Both the position numbers and the translations under genes were made by a program. From Prevotella sp. UBA6994 (lineage in GTDB: Bacteria; Bacteroidota; Bacteroidia; Bacteroidales; Bacteroidaceae), in assembly GCA_002449845.1 (NCBI GenBank), contig DJXW01000007.1, forward strand, positions 1-64,000: a DNA stretch of 64,000 bases, read 5' to 3'. Below are positions 16,268 to 24,918 of this stretch, in pieces. The notes under the pieces are model-generated. The model had not been told where the DNA came from, did no database searches, and worked only from the letters and a program-made list of their open reading frames with translations. How positions within the stretch are numbered: position 1 is the first letter of the stretch; each line of letters begins with the position of its first letter.

Positions 16268-17407
16268 ATGAAACGACTATTCATCTATGCAGCACTGCTT
16301 CTCTCTTGCCTATCAGCATCAGCAAAGCAATGGACAAAGGCTGAAGTGGCTAACATTATCACACGTGTAAACAACACTTGGCAAATGAGCCATCCCGACC
16401 AAGAACGCTCTTTCTGGGACCCAGCCGTGTACCATACGGGCAACATGGAGGCTTGTCTGTTGTTTAACAACAAGAAATGGTACGACTATTCCAAGGCTTG
16501 GGGTGAGAAAAACCTTTGGCAAGGAGCACGTGAAGCTGATAAGTCAAGATGGCTCTACAAGCAATATGGGGAGTCCATGCAACACGTATTGTTCGGCGAC
16601 TGGCAAATTTGCTTCCAAACATACATAGACCTCTTCACATCTGCCGCATCTTTCGGAGAGACTGGCGACATCTCACGATGGGTGGCTCGTGCCAAGGAAG
16701 TAATGGGCTACGAGGCTTACTCTGATGCCAATGATTATTGGTGGTGGGCTGATGCTCTCTATATGGTTATGCCTGTAATGACTAAGATGTATAAGATGAC
16801 AGGCGACACAAAATACCTTGATAAGATGTACGACAACTGGGAGTATTCCAATAGCATCATGTACGACACAGAGACGGGTCTTTATTTCCGTGACGGCAAG
16901 TACGTGTATCCCAAGCACAAGACTGCTGCAGGCAAGAAAGACTTCTGGGCTCGTGGTGATGGTTGGGTACTTGCAGCATTCGCAAAGATACTGAAAGACT
17001 TACCCAAGAAAGACAAGCATCGCAAGACTTACATTGATTATTATAAGAAACAGGCAAAGGCTGTAGCTGATTGCCAACAGGCAGAAGGTTATTGGACTCG
17101 CTCGATGCTTGACCCCGAGCAAGCTCCAGGTCGTGAGACGTCTGGCACAGCCCTATTCTGCTATGGTTTGCAATGGGGCATCAACAATGGTTATCTCAAG
17201 AAAAAGGTCTATCAACCCGTAGTTGACAAGGCATGGGAATATCTTGCCACTATCGCCCTCCAACCCGATGGAACAGTTGGCTACGTACAACCTATCGGTG
17301 AGAAAGCCATCCCTGGACAGGTAGTCAACCAAAAGTCTGTGACCAATTTCGGCACAGGTGCTTTCCTCCTCGCTGCCTGCGAGTATTACAGGCATTTGAA
17401 GAAATAA
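16268..17407 (+). CDS. GH105-type unsaturated rhamnogalacturonyl/uronyl hydrolase
   Basis: 379 residues from the ATG at 16268, which begins the signal peptide MKRLFIYAALLLSCLSASA; a longer frame extends upstream past the promoter and is rejected. The (alpha/alpha)6 barrel family motifs are present: DYWWWADALYM, whose Asp is the likely catalytic acid/base, and WARGDGW in the active-site cleft. Family members release the 4,5-unsaturated uronate left at the end of pectin fragments by lyases. Export implies action in the periplasm. It lies near GH2 and GH51 genes on the same strand, but each has its own promoter. Confidence 0.88.
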   Translation: MKRLFIYAALLLSCLSASAKQWTKAEVANIITRVNNTWQMSHPDQERSFWDPAVYHTGNMEACLLFNNKKWYDYSKAWGEKNLWQGAREADKSRWLYKQYGESMQHVLFGDWQICFQTYIDLFTSAASFGETGDISRWVARAKEVMGYEAYSDANDYWWWADALYMVMPVMTKMYKMTGDTKYLDKMYDNWEYSNSIMYDTETGLYFRDGKYVYPKHKTAAGKKDFWARGDGWVLAAFAKILKDLPKKDKHRKTYIDYYKKQAKAVADCQQAEGYWTRSMLDPEQAPGRETSGTALFCYGLQWGINNGYLKKKVYQPVVDKAWEYLATIALQPDGTVGYVQPIGEKAIPGQVVNQKSVTNFGTGAFLLAACEYYRHLKK

Positions 17408-17429
17408 AGAGAGCGGACAATAATAAAGT

Positions 17430-17473
17430 ATTAATGGCTGCATGAGCAAATCATACAGCCATTAATTTTTTTC
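17430..17473 (+). terminator. Rho-independent terminator after the GH105 gene
   Basis: A perfect 11-bp stem (17430-17440 with 17456-17466, ATTAATGGCTG) and a 15-nt loop, followed by a run of T to 17473. Confidence 0.8.
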
Positions 17474-17509
17474 TTACCATATAGTGTTAACATATTAAAA
17501 AGGTATGAG

Positions 17510-17545
17510 GGTTACTATTACTTTCAAAATTTTTTCGTAATTTTG
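17510..17545 (+). promoter_or_regulatory. Promoter/operator of the first toxin-antitoxin module
   Basis: GGTTACTAT (17510-17518) is followed by TAATTTTG (17538-17545), 30 nt before the antitoxin ATG. The same arrangement recurs at 18161-18190, and GGTTACTAT again at 18471. An autoregulatory operator is plausible. Confidence 0.5.
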
Positions 17546-17575
17546 TAACCAAAGAACAAATTAAACGATAACGAT

Positions 17576-17830
17576 ATGGCAACAGCAACTACCAAACCAG
17601 CTCAGATGATAATTACGCTGGAAGACAATGCGCTCATAGCCGACATAAAAAAGGCTCTGAAGCTGATACGTGGTGTGGCATCAGTACGCATGGCTACCAT
17701 CAATGATGACAAGACCATTACACCTGCCATGCGCCGCTCCATTAACAAGGCGCGTCGCGAATATGCTAAAGGCGAAACCATTTCATGTAGCACCCCAGAA
17801 GAGATGAAACGTTATTTTGATAGTCTATGA
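17576..17830 (+). CDS. Probable antitoxin of a YoeB-like module
   Basis: 84 residues: an N-terminal stretch with MIITLEDNALIADIKKALK, a basic middle (RRSINKARREYAKGE), and a C-terminal tail TPEEMKRYFDSL that could wrap the toxin. The position directly upstream of a YoeB-like gene, with an ATGATGA overlap at 17827-17830, supports an antitoxin role. The sequence itself is not a clear RelB or YefM family member. Confidence 0.65.
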   Translation: MATATTKPAQMIITLEDNALIADIKKALKLIRGVASVRMATINDDKTITPAMRRSINKARREYAKGETISCSTPEEMKRYFDSL

Positions 17831-18102
17831 TGTACACAATAGAGTATTCCAAGGATGCTGATAAGACACTACGCAAGTGGAAGAAGTCTAATCCGAATCT
17901 CTTTAAGAAAGCAACGAAGATTCTGATGGACATCATGCAACATCCAAGAACAGGATTGGGACATCCAGAAGCTTTAATAGGTGGCAATGATGTTACCTAT
18001 TCTCGCCACATCACAGCTCACGACCGAATTATCTATGACATATACGATGATTGCGTAACTATACTGATAGTGCAAGCTGAGGAACACTATAACGATAAAT
18101 AA
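17827..18102 (+). CDS. YoeB/Txe-family mRNA interferase toxin
   Basis: 91 residues with the family layout: YTIEYSKDADKTLRKWKKS at the start, HPRTGLGHPEALIG in the middle, then YSRHITAHDRIIYDIYDD and the C-terminal AEEHYNDK. The tyrosine and histidine near the C-terminus correspond to the conserved HY pair of YoeB toxins. These proteins cut mRNA on the ribosome. It overlaps the antitoxin stop by 4 nt, so translation is coupled. Confidence 0.8.
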   Translation: MMYTIEYSKDADKTLRKWKKSNPNLFKKATKILMDIMQHPRTGLGHPEALIGGNDVTYSRHITAHDRIIYDIYDDCVTILIVQAEEHYNDK

Positions 18103-18160
18103 TTTATCAAAACAGCATGATGAAAATAAGAAGGAAGATAGTTAGAAGTATGAAGCAAAA

Positions 18161-18190
18161 GGTTACTATCAGTATTTTTTCATAATTTTG
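18161..18190 (+). promoter_or_regulatory. Copy of the toxin-antitoxin promoter before a 31-codon stub
   Basis: GGTTACTAT (18161-18169) and TAATTTTG (18183-18190), embedded in a segment nearly identical to the promoter at 17510-17545. Confidence 0.45.
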
Positions 18191-18216
18191 CAATCAGAAC
18201 AGCAACCAAAGAAGAT

Positions 18217-18312
18217 ATGGAAATGACAACACAAGACAAATTCAAACACTATGACAGCCCTAAGCAGTATGCCGAGGCTTTCCAACAAATGATTGATGCC
18301 CACGAGAGATAG
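18217..18312 (+). pseudogene. 31-codon stub behind a toxin-antitoxin-like promoter
   Basis: ATG 18217 opens 31 codons (beginning MEMTTQDKFKHYDSPKQYAE) ending at TAG 18310-18312. It follows a promoter copied from the first module and has no toxin partner behind it. It may be the truncated start of a lost antitoxin or a small regulatory peptide. Confidence 0.35.
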
Positions 18313-18681
18313 CGCGAATAGGTTCTTTCACAATGACACTCTCGGCTGACTTACTTATACACACCAAGAGATAGGAAAATACTCAATTCAATCATATTTG
18401 AAATACTAAAAACCATCGGTTCCATCGGAGGAACCGATGGTTTCTTACGTTTTCACACAAAGGAAACAAAGGTTACTATATGTGTGACCGATGGTCACCA
18501 TGCAAGAAACCATCGGTTTCTCATATAGTTACTTTTGGTTCCTTCAGCAGAGAACAACAGGATAATTATTTAGAGCGACACCTTTGAATAAAGACGTAAC
18601 GGCAGAAAAGTGGCATAAAGCTTAAATATAGCTTTTTTTTACTTTTTACTAACTCCATTTTGATGTTTGCGAATCTTTTCG
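18313..18681. other. Hairpin-rich gap between the two toxin-antitoxin modules
   Basis: No gene is seen. It contains the perfect hairpin at 18410-18443, a third GGTTACTAT (18471-18479), and a second set of ACCGATGGT/ACCATCGGT arms at 18487-18520. Confidence 0.5.
18410..18443. repeat. 14-bp perfect hairpin, first of several ACCATCGGT arms
   Basis: AAACCATCGGTTCC (18410-18423) pairs with 18430-18443 around a 6-nt loop. The 9-mer ACCATCGGT or its complement recurs at about 18487 and 18510, making further hairpins. No long T-run follows, so it is either a weak terminator or a protein/RNA site. Confidence 0.6.
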
Positions 18682-18689
18682 TATATTTG
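18682..18689 (+). promoter_or_regulatory. -7 element of the second toxin-antitoxin module
   Basis: TATATTTG, 28 nt before the ATG at 18716. Confidence 0.5.
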
Positions 18690-18715
18690 CACTATAATTT
18701 TAAAATGATGATGTT

Positions 18716-18940
18716 ATGACAGCTTTTACAATCAACATCCCTAATCACGAGGTCAATTTCTTCAAGAAGATGATTTCCAAGATGGGCTGGACATATAGCG
18801 AGGTCGATGTGGTACGTACACCTGCTACGCCTAAGGAGCAGACGCTCGCCAAGATAGACCATGCTTTCGGGCAGCTACGCCAGATGAAGGATGGCGAGCT
18901 TAAAGGTGTCAACGCAGAAGAACTGCTCAATGAACTGTAA
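18716..18940 (+). CDS. Probable antitoxin of a RelE/ParE-like module
   Basis: 74 residues beginning MTAFTINIPNHEVNFFKKMI, with an N-terminal strand and helix of the kind used by small antitoxins for DNA binding or dimerisation, and an acidic C-terminal tail (GVNAEELLNEL). The next gene begins inside its last codons (ATG 18930). The family is not certain; the role is inferred from the pairing. Confidence 0.65.
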   Translation: MTAFTINIPNHEVNFFKKMISKMGWTYSEVDVVRTPATPKEQTLAKIDHAFGQLRQMKDGELKGVNAEELLNEL

Positions 18941-19271
18941 GATTGACACAACACCCGACTTTGCCCGTGAACTGAAACAACTCGCAAAGCGTTATCCATC
19001 GATGAAGGATGACTACCGCGACTTCCTCGAAGCATTACGCAAGTCCCCACTTCAGGGTGAACCTCTTGGCAAACACCTTCGTAAGGTGCGTTTTCCCATC
19101 GCTTCCAAAGTGAAGGGTAAGAGCGGTGGGACAAGAGTTATCACCCACACTGTACTCATGGAGACAAATGAAGCCGACATCACGCTCGTCACTATCTACG
19201 ACAAGTCAGACCAAGCAAGCATTACCAACAAAGAACTAAAACAACTGATTAAGAAGAATGGATTGCTTTGA
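18930..19271 (+). CDS. RelE/ParE-superfamily toxin-like protein
   Basis: 113 residues from the ATG at 18930, which overlaps the antitoxin stop by 11 nt; a longer in-frame start at 18891 is less likely. The opening DTTPDFARELKQLAKRYPS, the central GEPLGKHLRKVRFP and the strands ITHTVL and ITLVTIYDKSD follow the RelE/ParE fold. The C-terminal helix is rich in Lys (KELKQLIKKNGLL). Whether it acts on ribosomes or on gyrase cannot be told. Confidence 0.75.
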   Translation: MNCKIDTTPDFARELKQLAKRYPSMKDDYRDFLEALRKSPLQGEPLGKHLRKVRFPIASKVKGKSGGTRVITHTVLMETNEADITLVTIYDKSDQASITNKELKQLIKKNGLL

Positions 19272-19458
19272 CAATCGCACATCGGTGGGCATATAGATGA
19301 TAAAGCCCTGAATAAACTCTATCCTCTGATAATCAAGAGAAACACATTAGCACCCCAAGATTCCCAGCCATTTCGTTAAAAAACATTTTGTTTATTGAAA
19401 TTACAAATATGTATTGGAAATGTTTTATAAAAACATGGGCGTATTTCATAATTTTTTG

Positions 19459-19466
19459 TATTTTTG
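19459..19466 (+). promoter_or_regulatory. -7 element of the GH2 gene
   Basis: TATTTTTG, 30 nt before the ATG at 19497. No clear -33 element. Confidence 0.5.
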
Positions 19467-19496
19467 CAGCAAAATCAATCAAATTACGCAACTTAT

Positions 19497-22400
19497 ATGA
19501 GAAAATCATTATTGATGGCAGCCATCATCTTGGGAACCTCACTCCAAGTGAATGCTGCAAAGCGAAATTACAGAAACAGCAAACCTGCCCAGCCCGTTGT
19601 AACACGAGTGGCAGAACCTACGTTTGAGGAATGGCACGATTTGCAAGTGAATGAACTGAACCGTTTCAAGATGCACACGACGTATTTCGCATACGAGAAT
19701 ACGGAGAAAGCTCTTGCCAACGACATGAAGAAATCAAGTAATTTCTTGTCACTACACGGTGATTGGAAATTCAATTGGGTGGAGAACGCTGACCAGCGCC
19801 CCACTAATTTCTACCAGACAGACTTAGACGACTCTTCTTGGAAGACCATGAAGGTGCCTGGACTATGGGAGCTCAACGGATTTGGCGACCCCGAATACGT
19901 GAACTCTGGTTTTGCATGGCGCGGACATTTCGACCAAAAGCCACCAGCAGTACCCGTGAAAGACAACCACGTGGGCAGTTATCGCCGCACGATCAACATA
20001 CCAGCCGACTGGGACGGCAAGCAAATGATTGCTCATTTCGGTTCGGTAACTTCTAACATATATTTATATGTAAACGGTCAGTTTGTGGGATATGCTGAAG
20101 ACAGTAAGGTAGCCGCAGAATTTGACGTAACGGATTTCGTAAAACCAGGCGAAAACTTGTTTGCATTCCAGACATTCCGCTGGTGCGACGGTTCATGGTG
20201 TGAAGACCAAGACTTCTGGAGATTGTCGGGCGTGGCTCGTGACAGCTATCTGTATTCACGCAACAAAGACACTCAATTGGTTGACATCCGCATCACACCT
20301 GATTTGGAAAACAATTACCAAGACGGTGTGCTGAACATCCAAGCTACCGTGACAGGAAATCCCATCATTGAATATAAATTGCTGAATGCTGGTGGCATCG
20401 AGATTATCAAGTCGAATGCCGACTTCCGTAAGCTCACGCAAGGCGACGCTAAGTTTACGGTACGCAACGTGAAGAAATGGACTGCAGAAACACCATATTT
20501 GTTCACCCTATTAGCCATCGTTAAGGACCGTAAAGGTAACATTTTGGAAGTAGTACCACAGAAAGTAGGTTTCCGTAAGGTAGAAATCAAAAACTCTCAG
20601 TTGCTTGTCAACGGTCAACCGATTTATATCAAGGGTGCCGACCGTCATGAGATGGATCCCGATGGTGGATATGTGGTGAGCCGTGAGCGAATGATACAAG
20701 ACATTCAAATCATGAAACGCCTCAACATCAACGCCGTTCGTACCTGTCACTATCCCGACGACCCCGTCTGGTACGACCTCTGCAACGAATATGGCCTATA
20801 CCTGACAGCAGAAGCCAACCAAGAGAGCCACGGCTTTGGCTATGGCAAAGACGCTGAGGCAAAGAAAGAGCAGTTTGCCAAGCAAATCATGGAGCGTAAC
20901 CAACACAACGTGAGCACTTACTTCAACCATCCGTCCATCATAGTATGGTCGTTGGGTAACGAGACAGTAAACGGTCCTAACTTCGAGGCAGCATACGATT
21001 GGGTAAAAGCTACAGACCCCAGTCGTCCCTGTCAATGGGAGCAAGCAGGAAGAGAAGGCAGAAACACCGACATCTTCTGTCCGATGTACTACCCCACATG
21101 GAGCTGCGAGAGCTATGCTACCGACCCGAATTTCACCAAGCCTCTGATACAATGTGAGTACGACCATACGATGGGTAACTCTTCTGGTGTCATCAAGGAT
21201 TATTGGGATTTGGTACGCAAGTATCCCAAGTTCCAAGGTGGTTATATATGGGACTTCGTTGACCAAGCCTTGCACCGCAAGCCTGTGAAGCCCATGAGCT
21301 TAAAGGTAACGGAGAGCACACCATATACCGAACTGAACAAGATTGACTATACATACGGTGGCGACTACAACAACTACGACCCATCCGACAACAACTTCAA
21401 CTGTAACGGTATTATCGGTCCTGACCGTCAACTCAACCCTCACGCATACGAGATTGCACATGAGTATCAAAACATCTGGGCTTCGGCAGTAGATCTGAAA
21501 GCTGGTAAAATCAAGGTGTTGAATGAATATTTCTTCCGTGACCTGAAGAATTACAAACTCGTATGGACATTGTTGGAAGACGGAAAAGCCATTCAAAACG
21601 GTGAAATCACCGACTTGAACATCGAGCCACAACAAACGGCTGAGTACACATTACCTTATAAGCTCGACAACATTGGTGCCAAATCTGAGGTATTGCTCAA
21701 CATCGACTTCAAGTTAAAGACCGCCGAGCCATTGATGAAAGCTGGACAGACCGTGGCTTACAACCAGTTTATCGTAACTGAAGACAAGCATTCTTGCTGC
21801 GCTTTCGAGTATCCCGCACAAGTAGTTGAGTCAAAAATCAAATTGGAAAACAAGAAAAAGTCTGATGAGATTATCATCACCAGTGCCAACATGGACATTC
21901 GTTTCAACAAAGCCACTGGATTGCTGAAAAACTTCACCGTTTTGGGTAATAACATGTTAGGAGAAGGCGGTACGTTGAAGCCCAACTTCTGGCGTGCTCC
22001 TACAGACAACGACATGGGTGCCGGCATTCACAAGAGCTATAAGGCATGGAAGAATCCAGACATGAAGCTCATCTCACTCACCGCAACGAAAGACAAGAAA
22101 GCCAACACCGTGACCGTAAAGGCTGAATACGACATGGCAAGCGTTGAGTCGAAATTGTCTCTCACATACGTGGTTACAGATGCCGGAGCCATTCACGTGT
22201 TCGAGAAGATGACCACCTCTGAAAACATGAAAGCAAAAGAGATGTTCCGTTTCGGAATGGTGATGGACCTGCCATACAACATGGACAAGAGCGACTTCTA
22301 CGGACGTGGTCCTATCGAGAACTACTCTGACCGTAATCTCTCACAGAACATCGGCATTTACCATCAAACAGCCGACGAGCAATTCTTCCCATACATCCGT

Positions 22401-22724
22401 CCTCAAGAGACAGGAACCAAGACCGACATTCGCTGGTGGGAACAAACCAATGGCAAGACGGGATTGAGAATACAAGCATGTGAGCCATTCACGGCAAGCG
22501 CATTACATTATAACATTGCCGACTTAGACGATGGCGACAACAAAGAGCAACACCACTCTCCACAAGTGCCTAAGTCAAAATATACAGAATTGTCACTCGA
22601 CTTGGAGCAGACTGGTGTAGGCGGTATCAATAGTTGGAGCAGAGAAGGACGGGCATTACCTCCATACCGTGTACTGGCAGGAGACAAGTTATTCAAGTTC
22701 TGGTTGATTCCATTGGTCAAATAG
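19497..22724 (+). CDS. GH2 beta-galactosidase (LacZ-type), exported
   Basis: 1075 residues from the ATG at 19497, which starts the signal peptide MRKSLLMAAIILGTSLQVNA. The order is sugar-binding domain, immunoglobulin-like domain, TIM barrel, second Ig-like domain and C-terminal beta-galactosidase small-chain domain. The acid/base Glu is in WSLGNE (E489) and the nucleophile Glu in CEYDHTMGN (E554). The length suits the LacZ-type branch with five domains. It probably removes terminal beta-galactose from plant side chains in the periplasm. It has its own promoter and is followed by a terminator. Confidence 0.93.
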   Translation: MRKSLLMAAIILGTSLQVNAAKRNYRNSKPAQPVVTRVAEPTFEEWHDLQVNELNRFKMHTTYFAYENTEKALANDMKKSSNFLSLHGDWKFNWVENADQRPTNFYQTDLDDSSWKTMKVPGLWELNGFGDPEYVNSGFAWRGHFDQKPPAVPVKDNHVGSYRRTINIPADWDGKQMIAHFGSVTSNIYLYVNGQFVGYAEDSKVAAEFDVTDFVKPGENLFAFQTFRWCDGSWCEDQDFWRLSGVARDSYLYSRNKDTQLVDIRITPDLENNYQDGVLNIQATVTGNPIIEYKLLNAGGIEIIKSNADFRKLTQGDAKFTVRNVKKWTAETPYLFTLLAIVKDRKGNILEVVPQKVGFRKVEIKNSQLLVNGQPIYIKGADRHEMDPDGGYVVSRERMIQDIQIMKRLNINAVRTCHYPDDPVWYDLCNEYGLYLTAEANQESHGFGYGKDAEAKKEQFAKQIMERNQHNVSTYFNHPSIIVWSLGNETVNGPNFEAAYDWVKATDPSRPCQWEQAGREGRNTDIFCPMYYPTWSCESYATDPNFTKPLIQCEYDHTMGNSSGVIKDYWDLVRKYPKFQGGYIWDFVDQALHRKPVKPMSLKVTESTPYTELNKIDYTYGGDYNNYDPSDNNFNCNGIIGPDRQLNPHAYEIAHEYQNIWASAVDLKAGKIKVLNEYFFRDLKNYKLVWTLLEDGKAIQNGEITDLNIEPQQTAEYTLPYKLDNIGAKSEVLLNIDFKLKTAEPLMKAGQTVAYNQFIVTEDKHSCCAFEYPAQVVESKIKLENKKKSDEIIITSANMDIRFNKATGLLKNFTVLGNNMLGEGGTLKPNFWRAPTDNDMGAGIHKSYKAWKNPDMKLISLTATKDKKANTVTVKAEYDMASVESKLSLTYVVTDAGAIHVFEKMTTSENMKAKEMFRFGMVMDLPYNMDKSDFYGRGPIENYSDRNLSQNIGIYHQTADEQFFPYIRPQETGTKTDIRWWEQTNGKTGLRIQACEPFTASALHYNIADLDDGDNKEQHHSPQVPKSKYTELSLDLEQTGVGGINSWSREGRALPPYRVLAGDKLFKFWLIPLVK

Positions 22725-22740
22725 TGGACAAAAAAACATG

Positions 22741-22777
22741 AATAGGGGACGAAACACACTCGTTCCCTATTTTTTTT
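22741..22777 (+). terminator. Rho-independent terminator after the GH2 gene
   Basis: Arms 22741-22752 (AATAGGGGACGA) and 22760-22771, with one G-U pair and a 7-nt loop, then a T-run to 22777. Confidence 0.8.
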
Positions 22778-22809
22778 ACCTTTCGCTCTTATTTTTCAAC
22801 TATTTTGTC

Positions 22810-22817
22810 TATATTTG
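22810..22817 (+). promoter_or_regulatory. -7 element of the GH51 gene
   Basis: TATATTTG, 31 nt before the ATG at 22849. The upstream element is not clear. Confidence 0.5.
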
Positions 22818-22848
22818 CAATCAATTACCTAATCAAATAACAAAAAAG

Positions 22849-24834
22849 ATGAAATCAAAATTCCTTTTGTCGCTTTCATTGGCGGCTATGACTTTTGCAG
22901 GTACAGCAAATGCGCAACACCAATTTACGGTGAACACGAAACCTGGTGCACCCATTCAGCCAACCATGTACGGAATCTTCTTTGAAGACATCAACTTCGG
23001 AGCTGATGGCGGACTCTATGCCGAAATGGTAGAAAATCGTTCTTTCGAGTTTCCACAACGACTAATGGGATGGAACACTTTCGGAAACGTTCAAGTGAAT
23101 GATGCCAACCCAGCTTTTGACCGTAATCCTCATTACGTGACACTGAGTGACCCCATGCACCGTGAGAAACGCACTGGTATAGAAAACCACGGTTTCTTCG
23201 GAATGGGATTGAAGAAAAACATGAAATATGACTTCTCTGTGTATGCTCGTACACGCGGAAATGCTAACGGTAAGATTCGCGTAGAACTGATTGATGCACA
23301 AAACGAGATTATCGCCAAGCAGAGCATAGACATCAAGGGAAGCGAGTGGGCACGATACACGGCTACAGTGACCTCTCCTAAGACTGAAGCCAAGGGATAT
23401 ATGCGCGTGTATCTTGAAGGACGCAACGCCGTAGATCTTGACCACGTAAGCCTGTTCCCACAAGACAGTTGGAAAGGATTGTTACGTGCCGACCTCGTGA
23501 AAGACCTGAAAGACTTACACCCTGGCGTATTCCGTTTCCCTGGCGGATGTATCGTGGAAGGAACAGACCTTGCCTCACGCTATCAGTGGAAAAACTCTGT
23601 TGGTCCAGCAGAAAACCGTCCTCTTAACGAGAATCGCTGGAACTACACATTCCCACATCGTTTGTTCCCCAACTACTACCAGACTTACGGACTCGGATTC
23701 TATGAGTTCTTCTTGCTTTCTGAGGAAATTGGCGCACAGGCTCTTCCCATCCTCAATGTAGGTTTGGCTTGCCAATACCAAAACGACGACAAGGATGCTG
23801 CTCGTGTACACGTCAGCTTAGACAACTTACAGCCATACATTGACGATGCACTTGACCTGATAGAATTTGCCAATGGCGGTACAGACACCAAATGGGGCAA
23901 GCTTCGTGCAGACATGGGACACCCAGAACCATTCAACTTGCAACAGATTGGCGTTGGTAACGAGCAATGGGGACCACTCTATCCCGAGCGTTTAGAGATA
24001 TTCATGAAAGCTATCCGCGCTAAATATCCCAAGATGAAGATTGTAGGTTCTTCTGGTCCAAGTCCTGACGACAAAGACGGGAAGCAGTTTACTTACGGAT
24101 GGGAACAAATGACCAAACTGAAAGCCGACTTGGTGGACGAGCATTACTATCGCAACCAGCAATGGTTCATGGAGAACGTTACACGTTACGACAACTATAA
24201 CCGCAAAGGTCCGAAAGTGTTTGCAGGAGAATATGCTTGCCATGTTACCCAACCCGCTCTCCCTGTACCAGAAGGAAAGAACATTTTCGAGGGAGCACTC
24301 TACGAGGCTGCTACCATGACTGGCTTTGAGCGCAATGCCGACATCGTGCAAATGGCTACTTACGCACCATTGTTTGCTCATGAGGAAGGTTGGCAATGGA
24401 GACCTGACCTGATTTGGATGGACAACCTGAAAACGGTGCGCACTCCAAACTACTATGTTCAGCAAATGTATGCTTGCAACCCTGGTACAAACGTATTGTC
24501 ATTGACGGAAAACAAGAAGCCCGTGACAGGACAAGACGGACTCTGTGCTTCAGCCGTTTATGACAAGAACACGAAGAAATATATCGTGAAGATTGTGAAC
24601 ACAGGTGACAAGGCTCAACAGATTCAATTGACTTTCAAGGGACTGAAGGCTTTGCCAAGTGCAGAGAATGTCAAGCTCACTACTCTGCACAGTGACGACC
24701 CAATGGCTTGCAACACCGTACAGAAGCCTAATGTCATCGTTCCTGTTGAACACGCCAGCACAGACATCAGCATCAACAAGAACGTAGCTACGTTTACCGT
24801 TCCTGCTCGCACCTTTGCAGTATATAAATTCTAA
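22849..24834 (+). CDS. GH51 alpha-L-arabinofuranosidase, exported
   Basis: 661 residues from the ATG at 22849 (signal peptide MKSKFLLSLSLAAMTFAGTA ending near NAQ). A longer frame begins at 22738, inside the terminator of the previous gene, and is rejected. The N-terminal PTMYGIFFEDINFGADGGLY motif and the catalytic acid/base in VGNEQWGP (E372) are typical of GH51. A carbohydrate-binding-like insertion lies at about residues 60-200. The predicted reaction is hydrolysis of terminal arabinofuranose from arabinan or arabinoxylan. Confidence 0.92.
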   Translation: MKSKFLLSLSLAAMTFAGTANAQHQFTVNTKPGAPIQPTMYGIFFEDINFGADGGLYAEMVENRSFEFPQRLMGWNTFGNVQVNDANPAFDRNPHYVTLSDPMHREKRTGIENHGFFGMGLKKNMKYDFSVYARTRGNANGKIRVELIDAQNEIIAKQSIDIKGSEWARYTATVTSPKTEAKGYMRVYLEGRNAVDLDHVSLFPQDSWKGLLRADLVKDLKDLHPGVFRFPGGCIVEGTDLASRYQWKNSVGPAENRPLNENRWNYTFPHRLFPNYYQTYGLGFYEFFLLSEEIGAQALPILNVGLACQYQNDDKDAARVHVSLDNLQPYIDDALDLIEFANGGTDTKWGKLRADMGHPEPFNLQQIGVGNEQWGPLYPERLEIFMKAIRAKYPKMKIVGSSGPSPDDKDGKQFTYGWEQMTKLKADLVDEHYYRNQQWFMENVTRYDNYNRKGPKVFAGEYACHVTQPALPVPEGKNIFEGALYEAATMTGFERNADIVQMATYAPLFAHEEGWQWRPDLIWMDNLKTVRTPNYYVQQMYACNPGTNVLSLTENKKPVTGQDGLCASAVYDKNTKKYIVKIVNTGDKAQQIQLTFKGLKALPSAENVKLTTLHSDDPMACNTVQKPNVIVPVEHASTDISINKNVATFTVPARTFAVYKF

Positions 24835-24847
24835 TATCATACATGAA

Positions 24848-24892
24848 CTGACCATTGGACAACTCTTTTCAATGGATATGTCCAATGGTCAG
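24848..24892. terminator. 14-bp perfect hairpin after the GH51 gene
   Basis: CTGACCATTGGACA (24848-24861) pairs with 24879-24892 around a 17-nt loop. The following TCTTTCAT is a weak T-tract. As no TAnnTTTG promoter is visible before the next gene, it may attenuate read-through into the membrane operon. Confidence 0.55.
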
Positions 24893-24918
24893 TCTTTCAT
24901 CCTACGAACAAGGGTAAC

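Noticed and set aside
22738..22848. 37-residue N-terminal extension of the GH51 gene
   Set aside because: It starts inside the GH2 terminator, upstream of the GH51 -7 element; the signal peptide starts at 22849.
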